From Syntrophotalea acetylenica (lineage in GTDB: Bacteria > Desulfobacterota > Desulfuromonadia > Desulfuromonadales > Syntrophotaleaceae), in contig NZ_CP015455.1 in NCBI RefSeq assembly GCF_001888165.1, forward strand, positions 1,916,001 through 1,980,000: DNA of 64,000 nt, read 5' to 3'. Both the position numbers and the translations under genes were made by a program. Shown one piece after another: positions 1 through 9,002 of the stretch (positions are counted from its first letter, which is position 1; each line of letters starts with the position of its first letter). The notes under the pieces are model-generated. The model saw only the letters and a program-made list of their open reading frames with translations. It was not told the origin of the DNA and made no database searches.

Positions 1-18
1 GGGCACGACTATGTAGGG

Positions 19-93
19 TGGCTGGGGCGCCAGGGTTCGAACCTGGGAATGCCGGAATCAAAATCCGGTGCCTTACCGCTTGGCGACGCCCCA
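19..93 (-). tRNA. trnQ: tRNA-Gln (anticodon TTG)
   Basis: The minus strand folds into a full cloverleaf. A 7-bp acceptor stem is formed by TGGGGCG and CGCCCCA, a CCGGA/TCCGG anticodon stem carries the loop TTTTGAT with anticodon TTG, and the T arm contains GGTTCGAACC. The 3' CCA is encoded (19-21). It lies 55 bp downstream of ispE on the same strand, so the two may be co-transcribed. Confidence 0.96.
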
Positions 94-148
94 ACAATAC
101 ACACAATCTCTATATCTTTCCGACAAACCCTGTCTTTCGTCAAAGACA

Positions 149-991
149 TCAATCATTTATCGGCTTGACAGCAAAAGCCCTGAATCCGGGCTGTCTACCC
201 ATTTCCTCGGCGGCGGCACGAGCCCGATCGCCATTGCTGAAGACACCAAAAACGGTCGATCCGCTGCCACTCATGAGAGCCCCTTCGGCCCCCAGATCAA
301 TCAGCTGTCGCTTGACCTGCCCGATCAGAGGAAAACGCGCTGCCGTTACGTTCTCAAGATCGTTGTGCAGCACATTAACGATTTCCTCTACCGTGCCGGA
401 AAACCGAGGTATTCTAAGATCATCCCGACCAGATGTCAACCGCAAATTTTGATAAACCCAAGCCGTTGAAACTTCCAGTCCCGGATTGACCAGTACATAC
501 CACAAAGGCGGCAGCCCGACCACCCGTTCCAGGTTTTCACCGATGCCCGTAGCCCACGCGGCATGCCTGAAAATGAAAAAAGGCACATCGGCACCGAGTT
601 TAACCCCCGTCTCCATGAGCTGGGCAGGCGAAAATCCCAGCTCCAGCATCTGATTGAGGCCCATCAGCACCGTTGCCGCATCGGACGAACCACCACCGAG
701 ACCGGCCGCTACAGGGATATTTTTCTCAATGACAATCTCCACTCCCCGGCTCATGCCGGCGCGCCGGAGAAGCGCCTCGGCGGCCCGGGCCGCGATATTT
801 CCCTGGCCTGCTGGCAAGGTCAGGCCGTCACATCGGACCCGGATTCCAGGGCCCTCGACAATGGCCATCTCAATTTGATCATATAGCGAAACCCGCTGCA
901 TAAGCATGGCCAGGTCATGATAACCGTCTTCGCGGCGCCTGAGCACATGCAGACAAAGATTGATTTTGGCCGGCGCCAGAAAAGTGGTCAT
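149..991 (-). CDS. ispE: 4-diphosphocytidyl-2-C-methyl-D-erythritol kinase
   Basis: IspE phosphorylates CDP-methylerythritol at the 2-position, the fourth step of the MEP route to isoprenoids, in the cytosol. The 280-residue protein has the family length. It begins with the substrate-side motif APAKINLCLHV (residues 6-16) and has the GHMP-kinase ATP loop PVAAGLGGGSSDAA near residues 93-106. A late GSGSTVFGVF segment is the third GHMP motif. The ATG at 991 is preceded by AAGG about nine bases upstream. tRNA-Gln follows downstream. Nothing suggests damage. Confidence 0.96.
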   Translation of the reverse strand: MTTFLAPAKINLCLHVLRRREDGYHDLAMLMQRVSLYDQIEMAIVEGPGIRVRCDGLTLPAGQGNIAARAAEALLRRAGMSRGVEIVIEKNIPVAAGLGGGSSDAATVLMGLNQMLELGFSPAQLMETGVKLGADVPFFIFRHAAWATGIGENLERVVGLPPLWYVLVNPGLEVSTAWVYQNLRLTSGRDDLRIPRFSGTVEEIVNVLHNDLENVTAARFPLIGQVKRQLIDLGAEGALMSGSGSTVFGVFSNGDRARAAAEEMGRQPGFRAFAVKPIND

Positions 992-1133
992 TGAAAGCAG
1001 CCTTAACGCGAAAAATGAACAAACAGGTTCTGTGTCGGGATTACTCCCTCAAGGCGCCTATCTATTAATAAATTCGCCTCCTCATGTCAAGCCTTATCCC
1101 GGCTATAAATGGCCCCGAATGATGGATTTAATT

Positions 1134-2539
1134 TTAAAGACGGACGAAATAATCTTCCCAGGCCGCCGTGATGGTCTCCTTGCTGAGAACCGGCGGATAG
1201 CCGTGATAGGAGGCATCGGCCAATATGTGTTCGACCAGATCCTGAGGATGACAGGCGCTGTAACGGATTTCGAGCCGCTTGTAATAATTGCTCATCAGGT
1301 AATCGAAAACTTCCTTGTCAAAAACAATACTGTTGAGTTGACAGACCTGACGGAAAATGTTCTCGAACTGTTCCTCTGTAGGGTAGTCGACTTTGAACTT
1401 GTAATGGATGCGCCGCAGAAAGGCTTCATCCACCAGCTGCTGCGGCTCGATGTTGGTGGAAAAAATCACCAGGTTATCGAAGGGAATTTCAAATTTCATC
1501 CCTGTGTGCAGCGTAAGAAAGTCGATACGCCGGTCAAGCGGAACCATCCAACGGTTTAACAGCAATTGGGGGTCGACCGATTGTCGTCCGAAATCGTCGA
1601 TAATGAAAATGCCGTTATTGGCCTTTACCTGAAGGGGGGATTCGTAATATTTGGTGATCGGATTGAAGTCGAGATCGAGGGTTCGCAAGGTCAGCTCGCC
1701 TCCGGCAATGACCACCGGCCGCCGTACAAACAGCCAGCGCTCGTCATAGGCACAGGCTCCGTTTTCAACTTCCAGAGCGTGATGGTTGACCGGGTCGTAG
1801 ACATTGATGATTTCCCCCGCACATACAATGCATAGGGCATATAAATGCCGCCCGGCAGCAGTTCGGCAACAGCCTCGGCGATGGAGGTCTTGCCGTTGCC
1901 CGGCGGTCCGTAAAGAAAAATTTCCTTTCCCGAACTCAGTGCCGGCCCCAGACGCCGCAACAACCGATCGCTGACAACCAGATGGGAGAAGACCTGATGC
2001 ACCCTTTCCTGGCTTATCAGGAGACTACGCACCGTCTGGAGGTCCACCATGTCGCGGTAATCGTCAAGAGCAACCGGGGCGGGTCCTACATAACGGGAAA
2101 CATCGAGCAGCGCCGAGGCCCGACGGATGCCTGGTTCGGTAATACAATACTGATAGGTGCTTTTGGAATAGAGGGAGGCCCCCTTCACTTTGACAAAATG
2201 CTCTCTTCGGAGCTCTTCCACTGCCAGATCGAGAATATGCCCCGGAAGCTTGACCCGATCGCTCAGGTCGGCGAGGGTAAAGTCTCCAAGGAACAGGGCA
2301 TGCTTCAATGCCAGATCGGCAATGAAAAACAGGTCGAGGCCGGTATCTTCGATGGTCTGCGGGCATTCCGGAGGCTTTCGAAAAAAATTCTGAAGCTTCT
2401 TCTCATCGAGCGATCCCTGGGCACAAAGATTCTGCCCCAGCCGCCCTCCCCGCAGCCTCTGACGCTGTAACGCCGCGCTGAGTTGCTGTTGAGATATTAC
2501 ACCCTCTTCTACCAACCTTTCACCCAGGGGAATTTTCAT
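1134..2539 (-). pseudogene. AAA ATPase with MshEN-type N-terminal domain, split by a frameshift
   Basis: Two minus-strand reading frames together encode one protein. The first starts at ATG 2539 (GGAAGG eight bases upstream). It opens with an MshEN/GspE-type N-terminal domain (GERLVEEGVISQQQLSAAL), then a helical region, then a P-loop GPPGNGKTS. It loses frame at a run of five C on the plus strand (1814-1818). The second frame continues the ATPase with Walker B FIIDDFG, a sensor region FSTN and a C-terminal lid, ending at 1134. One extra G in that run would join them as YVRGEIINVYDP. The cause could be a sequencing error in a homopolymer, a recent mutation or recoding. The substrate is unknown; in relatives such proteins are annotated only as AAA ATPases. 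Confidence 0.75.
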
Positions 2540-2707
2540 AACGCCAGCCTTCCATGGTGTTTGGATTACATTTGCAAGCAGCATTGCCCTGCTTGCCGAA
2601 AATTCATACTGAAAGTTTACGTTAAAAACCGCGGGAAGCCAGTTCCGGAAAACCGGAAAATCCTCAAAACGCCCGGCACCTCTGGATAGATCCGGCAGTC
2701 ATCGGCA

Positions 2708-3508
2708 TCAGGCATCGGGAAACACATTGTCCCGAAACTGGTGAAAATCCGTAAAGCAGGCACGACGGCACTGGAAAAGCAGTAAAAGACTGCAGGCGGC
2801 GACGCCGGCGACAATGGCACACATAATGGCAATCTGGTATCTGACCGCAATCAAGGGATCGGTACCGGAGAGGATCTGGCCGGTCATCATGCCGGGAAGC
2901 GTTACCAGACCGGCGGCGGCCATCGAATTGGTGACCGGAATGAGCGCTGCGCGAAACGCCTGCCGCAAGGCCGGAGCGGCTGCTGTTGCGGCGCTGGCGC
3001 CGAGACACAGGGCGACTTCGATCTCGTCGCGCCGGTCACGCAGTTCCGACAGATACCTCTCCAGCGCCAGGGTCGCACCATTCATGGAATTTCCCAGGAT
3101 CATACTGGCCAGCGGCACCAGGTAGCGGGGGTCGTACCAGGGGGAAGGACCTACGACCAGCAGACAGAAATAGGCCGTCACCGAACCACAGCCAAACAGC
3201 AGCGCGATGCCGATCATGCGGTGCAGACCGCGCAGCCGCGATTTTATCCGACCACCGATGATCTGCAGGGCGAAGGCGACCATGCTCAGCAGAATCATCA
3301 GGGTGAGTAAGGGGCTGCGTACGGCAAAAACCAGTCGCAGCAGAAAACCGACCGCGACCAGTTGCGCCACCATGCGGAGCGAGGCCCACAACAACGCCCG
3401 TTCCCGCCCAGCACCGCTAAGACGCGCCAGCCCCACAACCAGCAGGATCAGGCCATATGCGAAAGCCATATTCGCCGCATTCGGGTCGATTATCACGGCC
3501 TGATTCAT
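2708..3508 (-). CDS. fetB: FetB-like ABC transporter permease (UPF0014)
   Basis: An integral membrane protein of 266 residues with about six or seven hydrophobic helices. The segment ASMILGNSMNGATLALERY, followed by a charged stretch and LPGMMTGQILSGTDP, is characteristic of the FetB/YbbM family. FetAB of E. coli has been linked to iron export and peroxide resistance; whether iron is the substrate here is inference. Its ATG overlaps the stop of the ATPase gene by four bases, so the two are translationally coupled. Confidence 0.85.
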   Translation of the reverse strand: MNQAVIIDPNAANMAFAYGLILLVVGLARLSGAGRERALLWASLRMVAQLVAVGFLLRLVFAVRSPLLTLMILLSMVAFALQIIGGRIKSRLRGLHRMIGIALLFGCGSVTAYFCLLVVGPSPWYDPRYLVPLASMILGNSMNGATLALERYLSELRDRRDEIEVALCLGASAATAAAPALRQAFRAALIPVTNSMAAAGLVTLPGMMTGQILSGTDPLIAVRYQIAIMCAIVAGVAACSLLLLFQCRRACFTDFHQFRDNVFPDA

Positions 3509-4257
3509 GGCAGGTCTCCCCCGGCGTCGGAATGTACCAGAAAACGGCGCAAGGCCGCGCTGCGAGGATTATTGAACAGATCCCCAGCCGGCCCCTGCTC
3601 CTCGATTTTTCCGTCATTGAGGAACACGGCCTGATCGGCGACGCGCGGCACAAACCATAAATCATGACTTGCCAGCAGCAACGTCACGCCCCGCGTGCGA
3701 CACAGGCTGCGAAGCGATCGGGCGAGCCCGTCACAGGCCGGTCGGTCCAGGGCGCTGGTCGGTTCGTCCAAAAGCAGCATGGCCGGGCGACCGACAAGCG
3801 CCCGCGCCAATCCTACCCGCTGCTGCTGCCCCAGAGACAAGGAACCGGCCGGCCGGTCCAGAAACTCGCCGGACAACTGCGCAAGATCCAGCACCTCCCG
3901 CCACAGCGGATCACGCAGCGGCGGCGGTTGCTGTTTGCGTAGCAGAAACGGTGCCCGCAGGTTATCCAGCACACTCCCCTGGAACATGGTGGTTTTCTGC
4001 GGCACCAGAGCGACCCGCTGGCGCAGCTGCACAGGATTCATCGAGGCGATATCCATACCGTCAAGCAGAATCCGGCCCGCAGTCGGATCTTCCAGCCGAT
4101 TGACAAGACGCAACAGCGTGGTCTTGCCGCTACCGGAGGGGCCTATCAGCACCACGGCGTCCCCGGCCGCAATCTCCAGGCAGACATCCCGCAGAATGTG
4201 CACGGACGATCCGTCCTGGCGCAGACGAACCCTGGTGATATTTTCCAGCCTCAGCAA
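3505..4257 (-). CDS. fetA: FetA-like ABC transporter ATP-binding protein
   Basis: A 250-residue ABC ATPase, the energising partner of the membrane protein encoded next. It has Walker A GPSGSGKTT (near residue 39), the signature LSLGQQQRVGLARAL, Walker B MLLLDEPTSALD and a switch histidine in LLLASHD. The gene order ATPase then permease with ATGA overlap matches fetAB. The start MLRLENITRV at 4257 lies 15 bp after the uracil-DNA glycosylase stop, so all three may form one transcript. Confidence 0.86.
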   Translation of the reverse strand: MLRLENITRVRLRQDGSSVHILRDVCLEIAAGDAVVLIGPSGSGKTTLLRLVNRLEDPTAGRILLDGMDIASMNPVQLRQRVALVPQKTTMFQGSVLDNLRAPFLLRKQQPPPLRDPLWREVLDLAQLSGEFLDRPAGSLSLGQQQRVGLARALVGRPAMLLLDEPTSALDRPACDGLARSLRSLCRTRGVTLLLASHDLWFVPRVADQAVFLNDGKIEEQGPAGDLFNNPRSAALRRFLVHSDAGGDLP

Positions 4258-4272
4258 GGTTTGACAGCTTTC

Positions 4273-5001
4273 TCAGGCATCACTGCCACGCAACCGGCCC
4301 ATGACCTGTTTAAGATCTTCCCACACTTCCCGCTTCGAAGCGGGATTCCTCAAAAGATAAGCCGGGTGGTATGTAGGCATCAGCGGAATGCCTTCGTATT
4401 CACGCCACTGGCCTCGCAGACGACTGACAGCCTGCTTTTCCCGCAGCAGCGTCTGGACCGCAAAACGCCCCATACCCACAATGACACGAGGGCGGATGGC
4501 CGCCAACTGTCGTATCAAAAAGGGTTCGCAAGCAGCAATTTCCTCTGACTGCGGATCCCTGTTGCCTGGTGGCCGACACTTCAGCACGTTGCAGATATAA
4601 ACATCCTCCCGGCCCAGCCCCATGGCAAAAAGCATCCGATCCAGCAGGCGCCCGGCCTCGCCGACAAAGGGCATCCCCTGCTTGTCCTCTTCGCGGCCCG
4701 GAGCCTCGCCGACCAGCACCAGGCGAGCCGCGGCACTACCGCAACCGAACACGATGTGTTCGCGTTTTTCGCAGAGCATGCAGCGTTGGCAATCTCCCAG
4801 ATCCGCGCGGATCTCCTCCAGACTTTCCGGTCGGCACGGTCCGGCACCATCCCCAGAGTCCTGGGAGGTCACGCAAACCGGCAGATCCTCTGTCGGCACG
4901 GCAGGCGGCAAATGCCGCACCCCGAGTAATTGGAGGTTTTCCAACAGCCCGCGCACCTGGCCGACCGTCTCACAAACATCACGGTAAAGCTTATCCGGCA
5001 T
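4273..5001 (-). CDS. Family 4 uracil-DNA glycosylase (Fe-S type)
   Basis: Removes uracil from DNA after cytosine deamination. The catalytic domain follows a variable 75-residue N-terminus. It has the cysteines CQRCMLC, the motif GEAPGREEDKQGMPFVGEAG, the cluster region CNVLKCRPPGNRDP, and the late motif PTYHPAYLLRNP, as expected for the 4Fe-4S thermostable type also found in mesophiles. At 242 residues it is slightly long for the family because of the N-terminal extension. ATG at 5001 has AAGAG upstream. It precedes the fetAB-like pair and diverges from the phospholipase-like gene. Confidence 0.9.
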   Translation of the reverse strand: MPDKLYRDVCETVGQVRGLLENLQLLGVRHLPPAVPTEDLPVCVTSQDSGDGAGPCRPESLEEIRADLGDCQRCMLCEKREHIVFGCGSAAARLVLVGEAPGREEDKQGMPFVGEAGRLLDRMLFAMGLGREDVYICNVLKCRPPGNRDPQSEEIAACEPFLIRQLAAIRPRVIVGMGRFAVQTLLREKQAVSRLRGQWREYEGIPLMPTYHPAYLLRNPASKREVWEDLKQVMGRLRGSDA

Positions 5002-5035
5002 ATCTCTTTACATTTCCCTGGCTGCGGGATTATGC

Positions 5036-5977
5036 TTGCAGCAGAAATCAACGCAGGTATCCATGGCGTTCATATTGTTCATCACCACATTTTTCGCGAT
5101 TCTCGCTATCCCGGCCGATGCATCGGCCTGGGGTCTCGGTGTCCATCTGCAACTGGGCTCGCAGGTGCTTGGCGAACTGCACCTTCTGCCGGAAACGCTG
5201 CGGCACCTGATCGCCGCGCATCCTTTCGATTTTCTCTACGGCTGCATCAGCGCCGACATCACTCTCGGCAAACGTTTCACCCATTACCTGCAGCACTGCC
5301 ATTCCTGGCGGGTAGGCTGCCGCATCCTCGAAGCCGCCGAGAACGATGCCCAGCGCGCCTGTGCCTACGGCTACATCGCCCATCTGGCTGCCGACACCAT
5401 TGCCCACGCCTATCTGATTCCCTACAAGCTGGTGCGAACCTTCAATACCGTCATGCACAAACACACTTACTGGGAGATGCGCTTCGAAGGCCGGGTAAAT
5501 CCCGCCTGCTGGGCCCTGGCGCGCTCTTTGGCACAGAAAGATCTGAGTGCCGACGACACCATGCTGCGCAAAACTCTGGCACCGACGCTGTTCTCCTTTG
5601 GCACCAACAAGCGTCTGTTCAACTCTCTGCTATTGTTGAGCCGCCTGCAGCAATGGCAGAAAATGCTACGTTCCCTTTCCGAGCACTCCAAGTGGACGCT
5701 ACAGGAAGACAATCAGGATGAATACCTCGGCCTGGCCCATGAAGCCGTAATGAGCGTGTTGCGGCACATGCAGGACAGCCCTTACTGGAAAGCCGATCCC
5801 GCTGGAGAAAGGGCCCTTAACGCCGCCAGGGCCATCCGCAAAAATCTGCGGCTGCTCTGGCTGGAGGGGAAGTTGCCCGACAATCAGGCAGAGCAGTTGC
5901 TTGGCGAGATCAAACTGCGGCTGCGCCGCGGAATCACTCATCCGGAAAAACTTCTCGAACTGCTGTCGGGCTACTGA
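5036..5977 (+). CDS. Exported zinc-dependent phospholipase C-like protein
   Basis: A 313-residue protein of the Zn-dependent phospholipase C/S1-P1 fold family. A signal segment (LFITTFFAILAIPADASA) is followed by Trp-Gly and HLQLG, so the mature protein would start with the metal-binding N-terminal Trp as in clostridial enzymes. Further possible ligands are FLYGCISADITLG, HSWRVG, YGYIAHLAADTIAHAYL (HxxxDxxxH type) and HKHTYWEMRF. Substrate is unknown. Two starts are possible: TTG 5036, which supplies a basic residue before the signal peptide, and ATG 5063. The 3' end overlaps coaBC by seven bases tail to tail. Confidence 0.72.
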   Translation: MQQKSTQVSMAFILFITTFFAILAIPADASAWGLGVHLQLGSQVLGELHLLPETLRHLIAAHPFDFLYGCISADITLGKRFTHYLQHCHSWRVGCRILEAAENDAQRACAYGYIAHLAADTIAHAYLIPYKLVRTFNTVMHKHTYWEMRFEGRVNPACWALARSLAQKDLSADDTMLRKTLAPTLFSFGTNKRLFNSLLLLSRLQQWQKMLRSLSEHSKWTLQEDNQDEYLGLAHEAVMSVLRHMQDSPYWKADPAGERALNAARAIRKNLRLLWLEGKLPDNQAEQLLGEIKLRLRRGITHPEKLLELLSGY

Positions 5978-7194
5978 CCTGCCCCGTTGCCCGCCGCCGA
6001 GGGATATCGCAGGCGCAGCAGCCTGTCCAGCACCACATCGGCCAGTTCGGCTTTGCTCATCAAGAGGCACTGCTCGGCGGTGCCGTTGCGATAAAAAATC
6101 CGAACCAGATTGGTGTCTACCTCAAAACCGGCCTCGGGGTGACTTACATCATTGGCAAGGATCATGTCCAGATTCTTGTTCTTCAATTTTCGCAACGCAT
6201 GTTCTTCCAGATTCTCCGTCTCCGCGGCAAAGCCGATGAGCAGCCGGTCGCCCTTCACCCGGCCCAATTCCGACAGGATGTCCGGATTCTTGAGCAGGTT
6301 CAGCTGCATCCTGTCTGCAGGCCCCTTTTTGATTTTCTGCTTATCCCGTTGTTCCGGCCTGTAATCCGCAACCGCCGCTGCCTTGATCACCACCGTCACC
6401 ACCGGGAGGCACTCCATGACCGCCTGTTGCATCTGCAGAGCGCTGGACACCCTGCGCACGTCGATCCCTGCCGGCGGCGCCAGACAGGTCGGTCCCGACA
6501 CCAGGATAACCCGCGCCCCGCGTCGACTGGCGGCACGGGCGATGGCGTATCCCATTTTGCCGGACGAATAATTGCTCAGGTAGCGCACCGGATCGAGTTC
6601 CTCGCGGGTCGGACCGGCGGTGACCAGAATGGTTTCCGATGCCAGATCCTGCGGAGTCAGCAACCGTAGTGTTTCCTCCCATACCACGTCGGGCTCGGCC
6701 ATCTTGCCCTGCCCTTGCCAACCGCAGGCCAGAAGCCCGCTGACCGGATCGACAAAACCGTACCCAAGGTTCCTCAGCCGCGCCTGGTTGCCCTGATAGA
6801 CGGGATTTTCCCACATATTGCTATTCATGGCCGGCACGAACAACACCGGCGCTTTGGTCGCCATGATCGTGGTTGTGAGCAGGTCATCGGCCAGACCGGC
6901 GGCCACTTTTCCAATCAGGTTGGCGGTTGCGGGCGCCACTACCAGCACGTCGGCACGGTCCGCCAGTGTGATGTGGCCAATTTCCCGCTCGCTGATCAGG
7001 CTGAACAAATCGGTGTGCACGGGATTGCCCGACAATGTCTGGAAGGTCAGCGGCGTGATGAATTCGGCAGCGGCGCGGGTCATGATGACATGCACCTGCG
7101 CGCCGGCCTTGACATACAGCCGGACCAGTTCCGCGGCCCGATAAGCCGCTATGCCTCCCGTAACCCCGACGACGATCTGTTTGCCGGTCATCAT
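5971..7194 (-). CDS. coaBC: Bifunctional phosphopantothenoylcysteine decarboxylase/synthetase
   Basis: Joins cysteine to 4'-phosphopantothenate (CoaB) and decarboxylates the product (CoaC) for coenzyme A synthesis. The N-terminal flavoprotein half has GVTGGIAAYRAAELVR, PAMNSNMWENP and the flexible flap GLLACGWQGQGKM with the active-site Cys. The C-terminal half has TREELDPVRYLSNYSSGKMG and the lysine-rich KIKKGPADRMQLNLLKNPDIL. At 407 residues the fusion is full length. The start has two adjacent ATG codons with GGGAGG upstream. It lies 12 bp after the metallo-hydrolase on the same strand. Confidence 0.95.
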   Translation of the reverse strand: MMTGKQIVVGVTGGIAAYRAAELVRLYVKAGAQVHVIMTRAAAEFITPLTFQTLSGNPVHTDLFSLISEREIGHITLADRADVLVVAPATANLIGKVAAGLADDLLTTTIMATKAPVLFVPAMNSNMWENPVYQGNQARLRNLGYGFVDPVSGLLACGWQGQGKMAEPDVVWEETLRLLTPQDLASETILVTAGPTREELDPVRYLSNYSSGKMGYAIARAASRRGARVILVSGPTCLAPPAGIDVRRVSSALQMQQAVMECLPVVTVVIKAAAVADYRPEQRDKQKIKKGPADRMQLNLLKNPDILSELGRVKGDRLLIGFAAETENLEEHALRKLKNKNLDMILANDVSHPEAGFEVDTNLVRIFYRNGTAEQCLLMSKAELADVVLDRLLRLRYPSAAGNGAGQ

Positions 7195-7206
7195 CGCCTG
7201 CCTCCC

Positions 7207-7848
7207 TCAATCAAAATAATTCAGGAACGGATTGCCGCGCCGCTCGTGGCCGATGGTCGTCTGCGGACCGTGGCCGGGATAGACCAGGGTGTGGTCGGGC
7301 AGCGTCAGCAGCCGATCCTGCAAACCCTTGAGCAATGTCAGATGGTCGCCGCCTGGCAGGTCGGTCCTGCCGATAGAGCCGGCGAACAGCACATCGCCGG
7401 CAAACAGGGCATCGCCGCAGCTGAGACAGACACTGCCGGGCGAATGTCCCGGCACATGGATGACCTGCAGGGCCATGCAACCGACTTCCAGCACCTCGCC
7501 ATCCTGCAGGAACCGGCTCGGCTCGGGGGAAGGGTCGATCCGGGACAGCCCGAATGCCGCAGCATGTTCCGACGCAGACCTCAGCAGCGGCAGGTCCGCC
7601 GAATGCAGCAGCAGTTCGGCATTGGTTGCCTCGACAAGAGTGCGATTGCCGCCGATGTGATCGAAGTGACCATGGGTATTGATAACGGTCTTCAACACCA
7701 TTTGCTGCGCTTCGAGCATGGCCAGGATCCGGTCACCGTCTCCGCCCGGATCGATGACAATGGCCTGGCGGGTCCGCGGACACCCCAACAGGTAACAGTT
7801 GACGCCAAGTGGTCCCGTAACAACAGATGCTTGCCAGAACGCGCTCAA
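7207..7848 (-). CDS. MBL-fold metallo-hydrolase (glyoxalase II-like)
   Basis: A 213-residue metallo-beta-lactamase-fold hydrolase. The dinuclear zinc motif THGHFDHIGG lies at residues 58-67, with later ligands in HVPGHSPGS, FAGDVLFAGSIGRTDL and VYPGHGPQT. This resembles the YcbL/GloB-type subgroup that hydrolyses S-lactoylglutathione or similar thioesters; the real substrate cannot be read from sequence. Its ATG overlaps the stop of the upstream nuclease by four bases. Confidence 0.87.
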   Translation of the reverse strand: MSAFWQASVVTGPLGVNCYLLGCPRTRQAIVIDPGGDGDRILAMLEAQQMVLKTVINTHGHFDHIGGNRTLVEATNAELLLHSADLPLLRSASEHAAAFGLSRIDPSPEPSRFLQDGEVLEVGCMALQVIHVPGHSPGSVCLSCGDALFAGDVLFAGSIGRTDLPGGDHLTLLKGLQDRLLTLPDHTLVYPGHGPQTTIGHERRGNPFLNYFD

Positions 7849-9002
7849 TGGTCATCCCTCTCGTTCAGATTGAAAAGATCCAGGTTTTTCCCGCGCAACT
7901 GGTCCCCGATGGCGCAATTGAATCCTCTCCGGCGGCGCTCGGCCGGCTGCCGCCTCGTTTCGGCCGTTGCCGTGTCCGTGGCGGGGACGCCGCACTCCGG
8001 TGCTGCGGTGGCGGGGCAGCCACCCTCATCTAACAACAGGGGTGCGACGGAACCGGTCTTGTAGAAATAGCGATCATAGATGCGATGGTAGCCGGTCCAG
8101 GACTCGTCGCTGTCCGGTTCTTTATCGATATGTGCCTGGATACCGTTAATCTTGGAATCGAGATCGTCAAGATAGTTGAGGATGGTGGCTTCCAGTGTCT
8201 TGGGTCGTTTCGGGGAACCGTATTCGTATTGCCCATGGTGGGACAGCAGCAGATGTTTCAGTAGCAGCGCCGTTTCCGGCGGGAAATCCTCGACCTGCGC
8301 CAGCTTGCTGTCGAGCATCTGAAACCCGATGGCAATGTGCCCCAGAAGCTTGCCTGCATCGGTATAGCCGAAGCTCCTCTCATAACAGAGCTCGGCCACC
8401 TTGCCGATATCGTGCAGCAGAGCGCCGGTCAGCAGAAGATCCCTGTTGACGGATGGATAGTGGCGACAGATGTCATCCACCAGGCGGGCCACTGCCAGGG
8501 AGTGATCCAGCAATCCGCCCAGATAGACATGATGAATGGCCTTGGCCGCCGGGGCACTGGCGTAACCATGCATGAACGACTCGTCGGCAAGGAACCGCTC
8601 CATCAGGGTTTTCAGGCAGGGGGTGGTGAGACTCTCGATCCAGGCACCGAGTTCCGACAGCATGTCGGCCTTGCTCCGCGTGGCCACCGGCATGTAATCG
8701 CCCAGATCGACCTGTGAATCCTCGAGCTTTTTCAGATCCTGCACGACCAGCTGCATTTTCCCGAGGTACAGACTGGCTTTACCCTGCACCTGCACAAAGT
8801 CATCCTTGTCAAAAGCTCCTGATAGTTCCTCGACGCGGTCCCAGACACGCCCTTCGATTTCCCCGGTGCGGTCCATCAGCTTGATGGTGAGGTAGGGCTT
8901 GCCGTTGCGCGCCATGGCGGTAATTTTTTCTCGTACCAGGAAGGATTCCTGAACAATATCCCGGTCCCTGATCTGACCCGCATAAACTTTTTTCACCTGC
9001 AT
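7845..9002 (-). CDS. YhaM-like 3'-5' exonuclease (OB fold plus HD domain)
   Basis: An N-terminal OB-fold nucleic acid-binding domain (about residues 10-90; DRTGEIEGRVWDRVEEL) is followed by an HD-type metal domain with HHVYLGGLLDHSLAVARL and LLHDIGKVAEL. This is the architecture of B. subtilis YhaM, a 3'-5' exoribonuclease. The last 70 residues are variable and Ala/Arg-rich, giving 385 residues against about 315 for YhaM. A GTG at 8996 has better Shine-Dalgarno spacing (GGGAG) than the ATG at 9002. It overlaps its upstream neighbour by ten bases. Confidence 0.86.
   Translation of the reverse strand: MQVKKVYAGQIRDRDIVQESFLVREKITAMARNGKPYLTIKLMDRTGEIEGRVWDRVEELSGAFDKDDFVQVQGKASLYLGKMQLVVQDLKKLEDSQVDLGDYMPVATRSKADMLSELGAWIESLTTPCLKTLMERFLADESFMHGYASAPAAKAIHHVYLGGLLDHSLAVARLVDDICRHYPSVNRDLLLTGALLHDIGKVAELCYERSFGYTDAGKLLGHIAIGFQMLDSKLAQVEDFPPETALLLKHLLLSHHGQYEYGSPKRPKTLEATILNYLDDLDSKINGIQAHIDKEPDSDESWTGYHRIYDRYFYKTGSVAPLLLDEGGCPATAAPECGVPATDTATAETRRQPAERRRRGFNCAIGDQLRGKNLDLFNLNERDDH

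Noticed and set aside
1800-1830. Programmed -1 frameshift in the AAA ATPase
   Set aside because: The site lacks a good X-XXY-YYZ heptamer and no stimulatory hairpin was evident; a one-base homopolymer difference is simpler.
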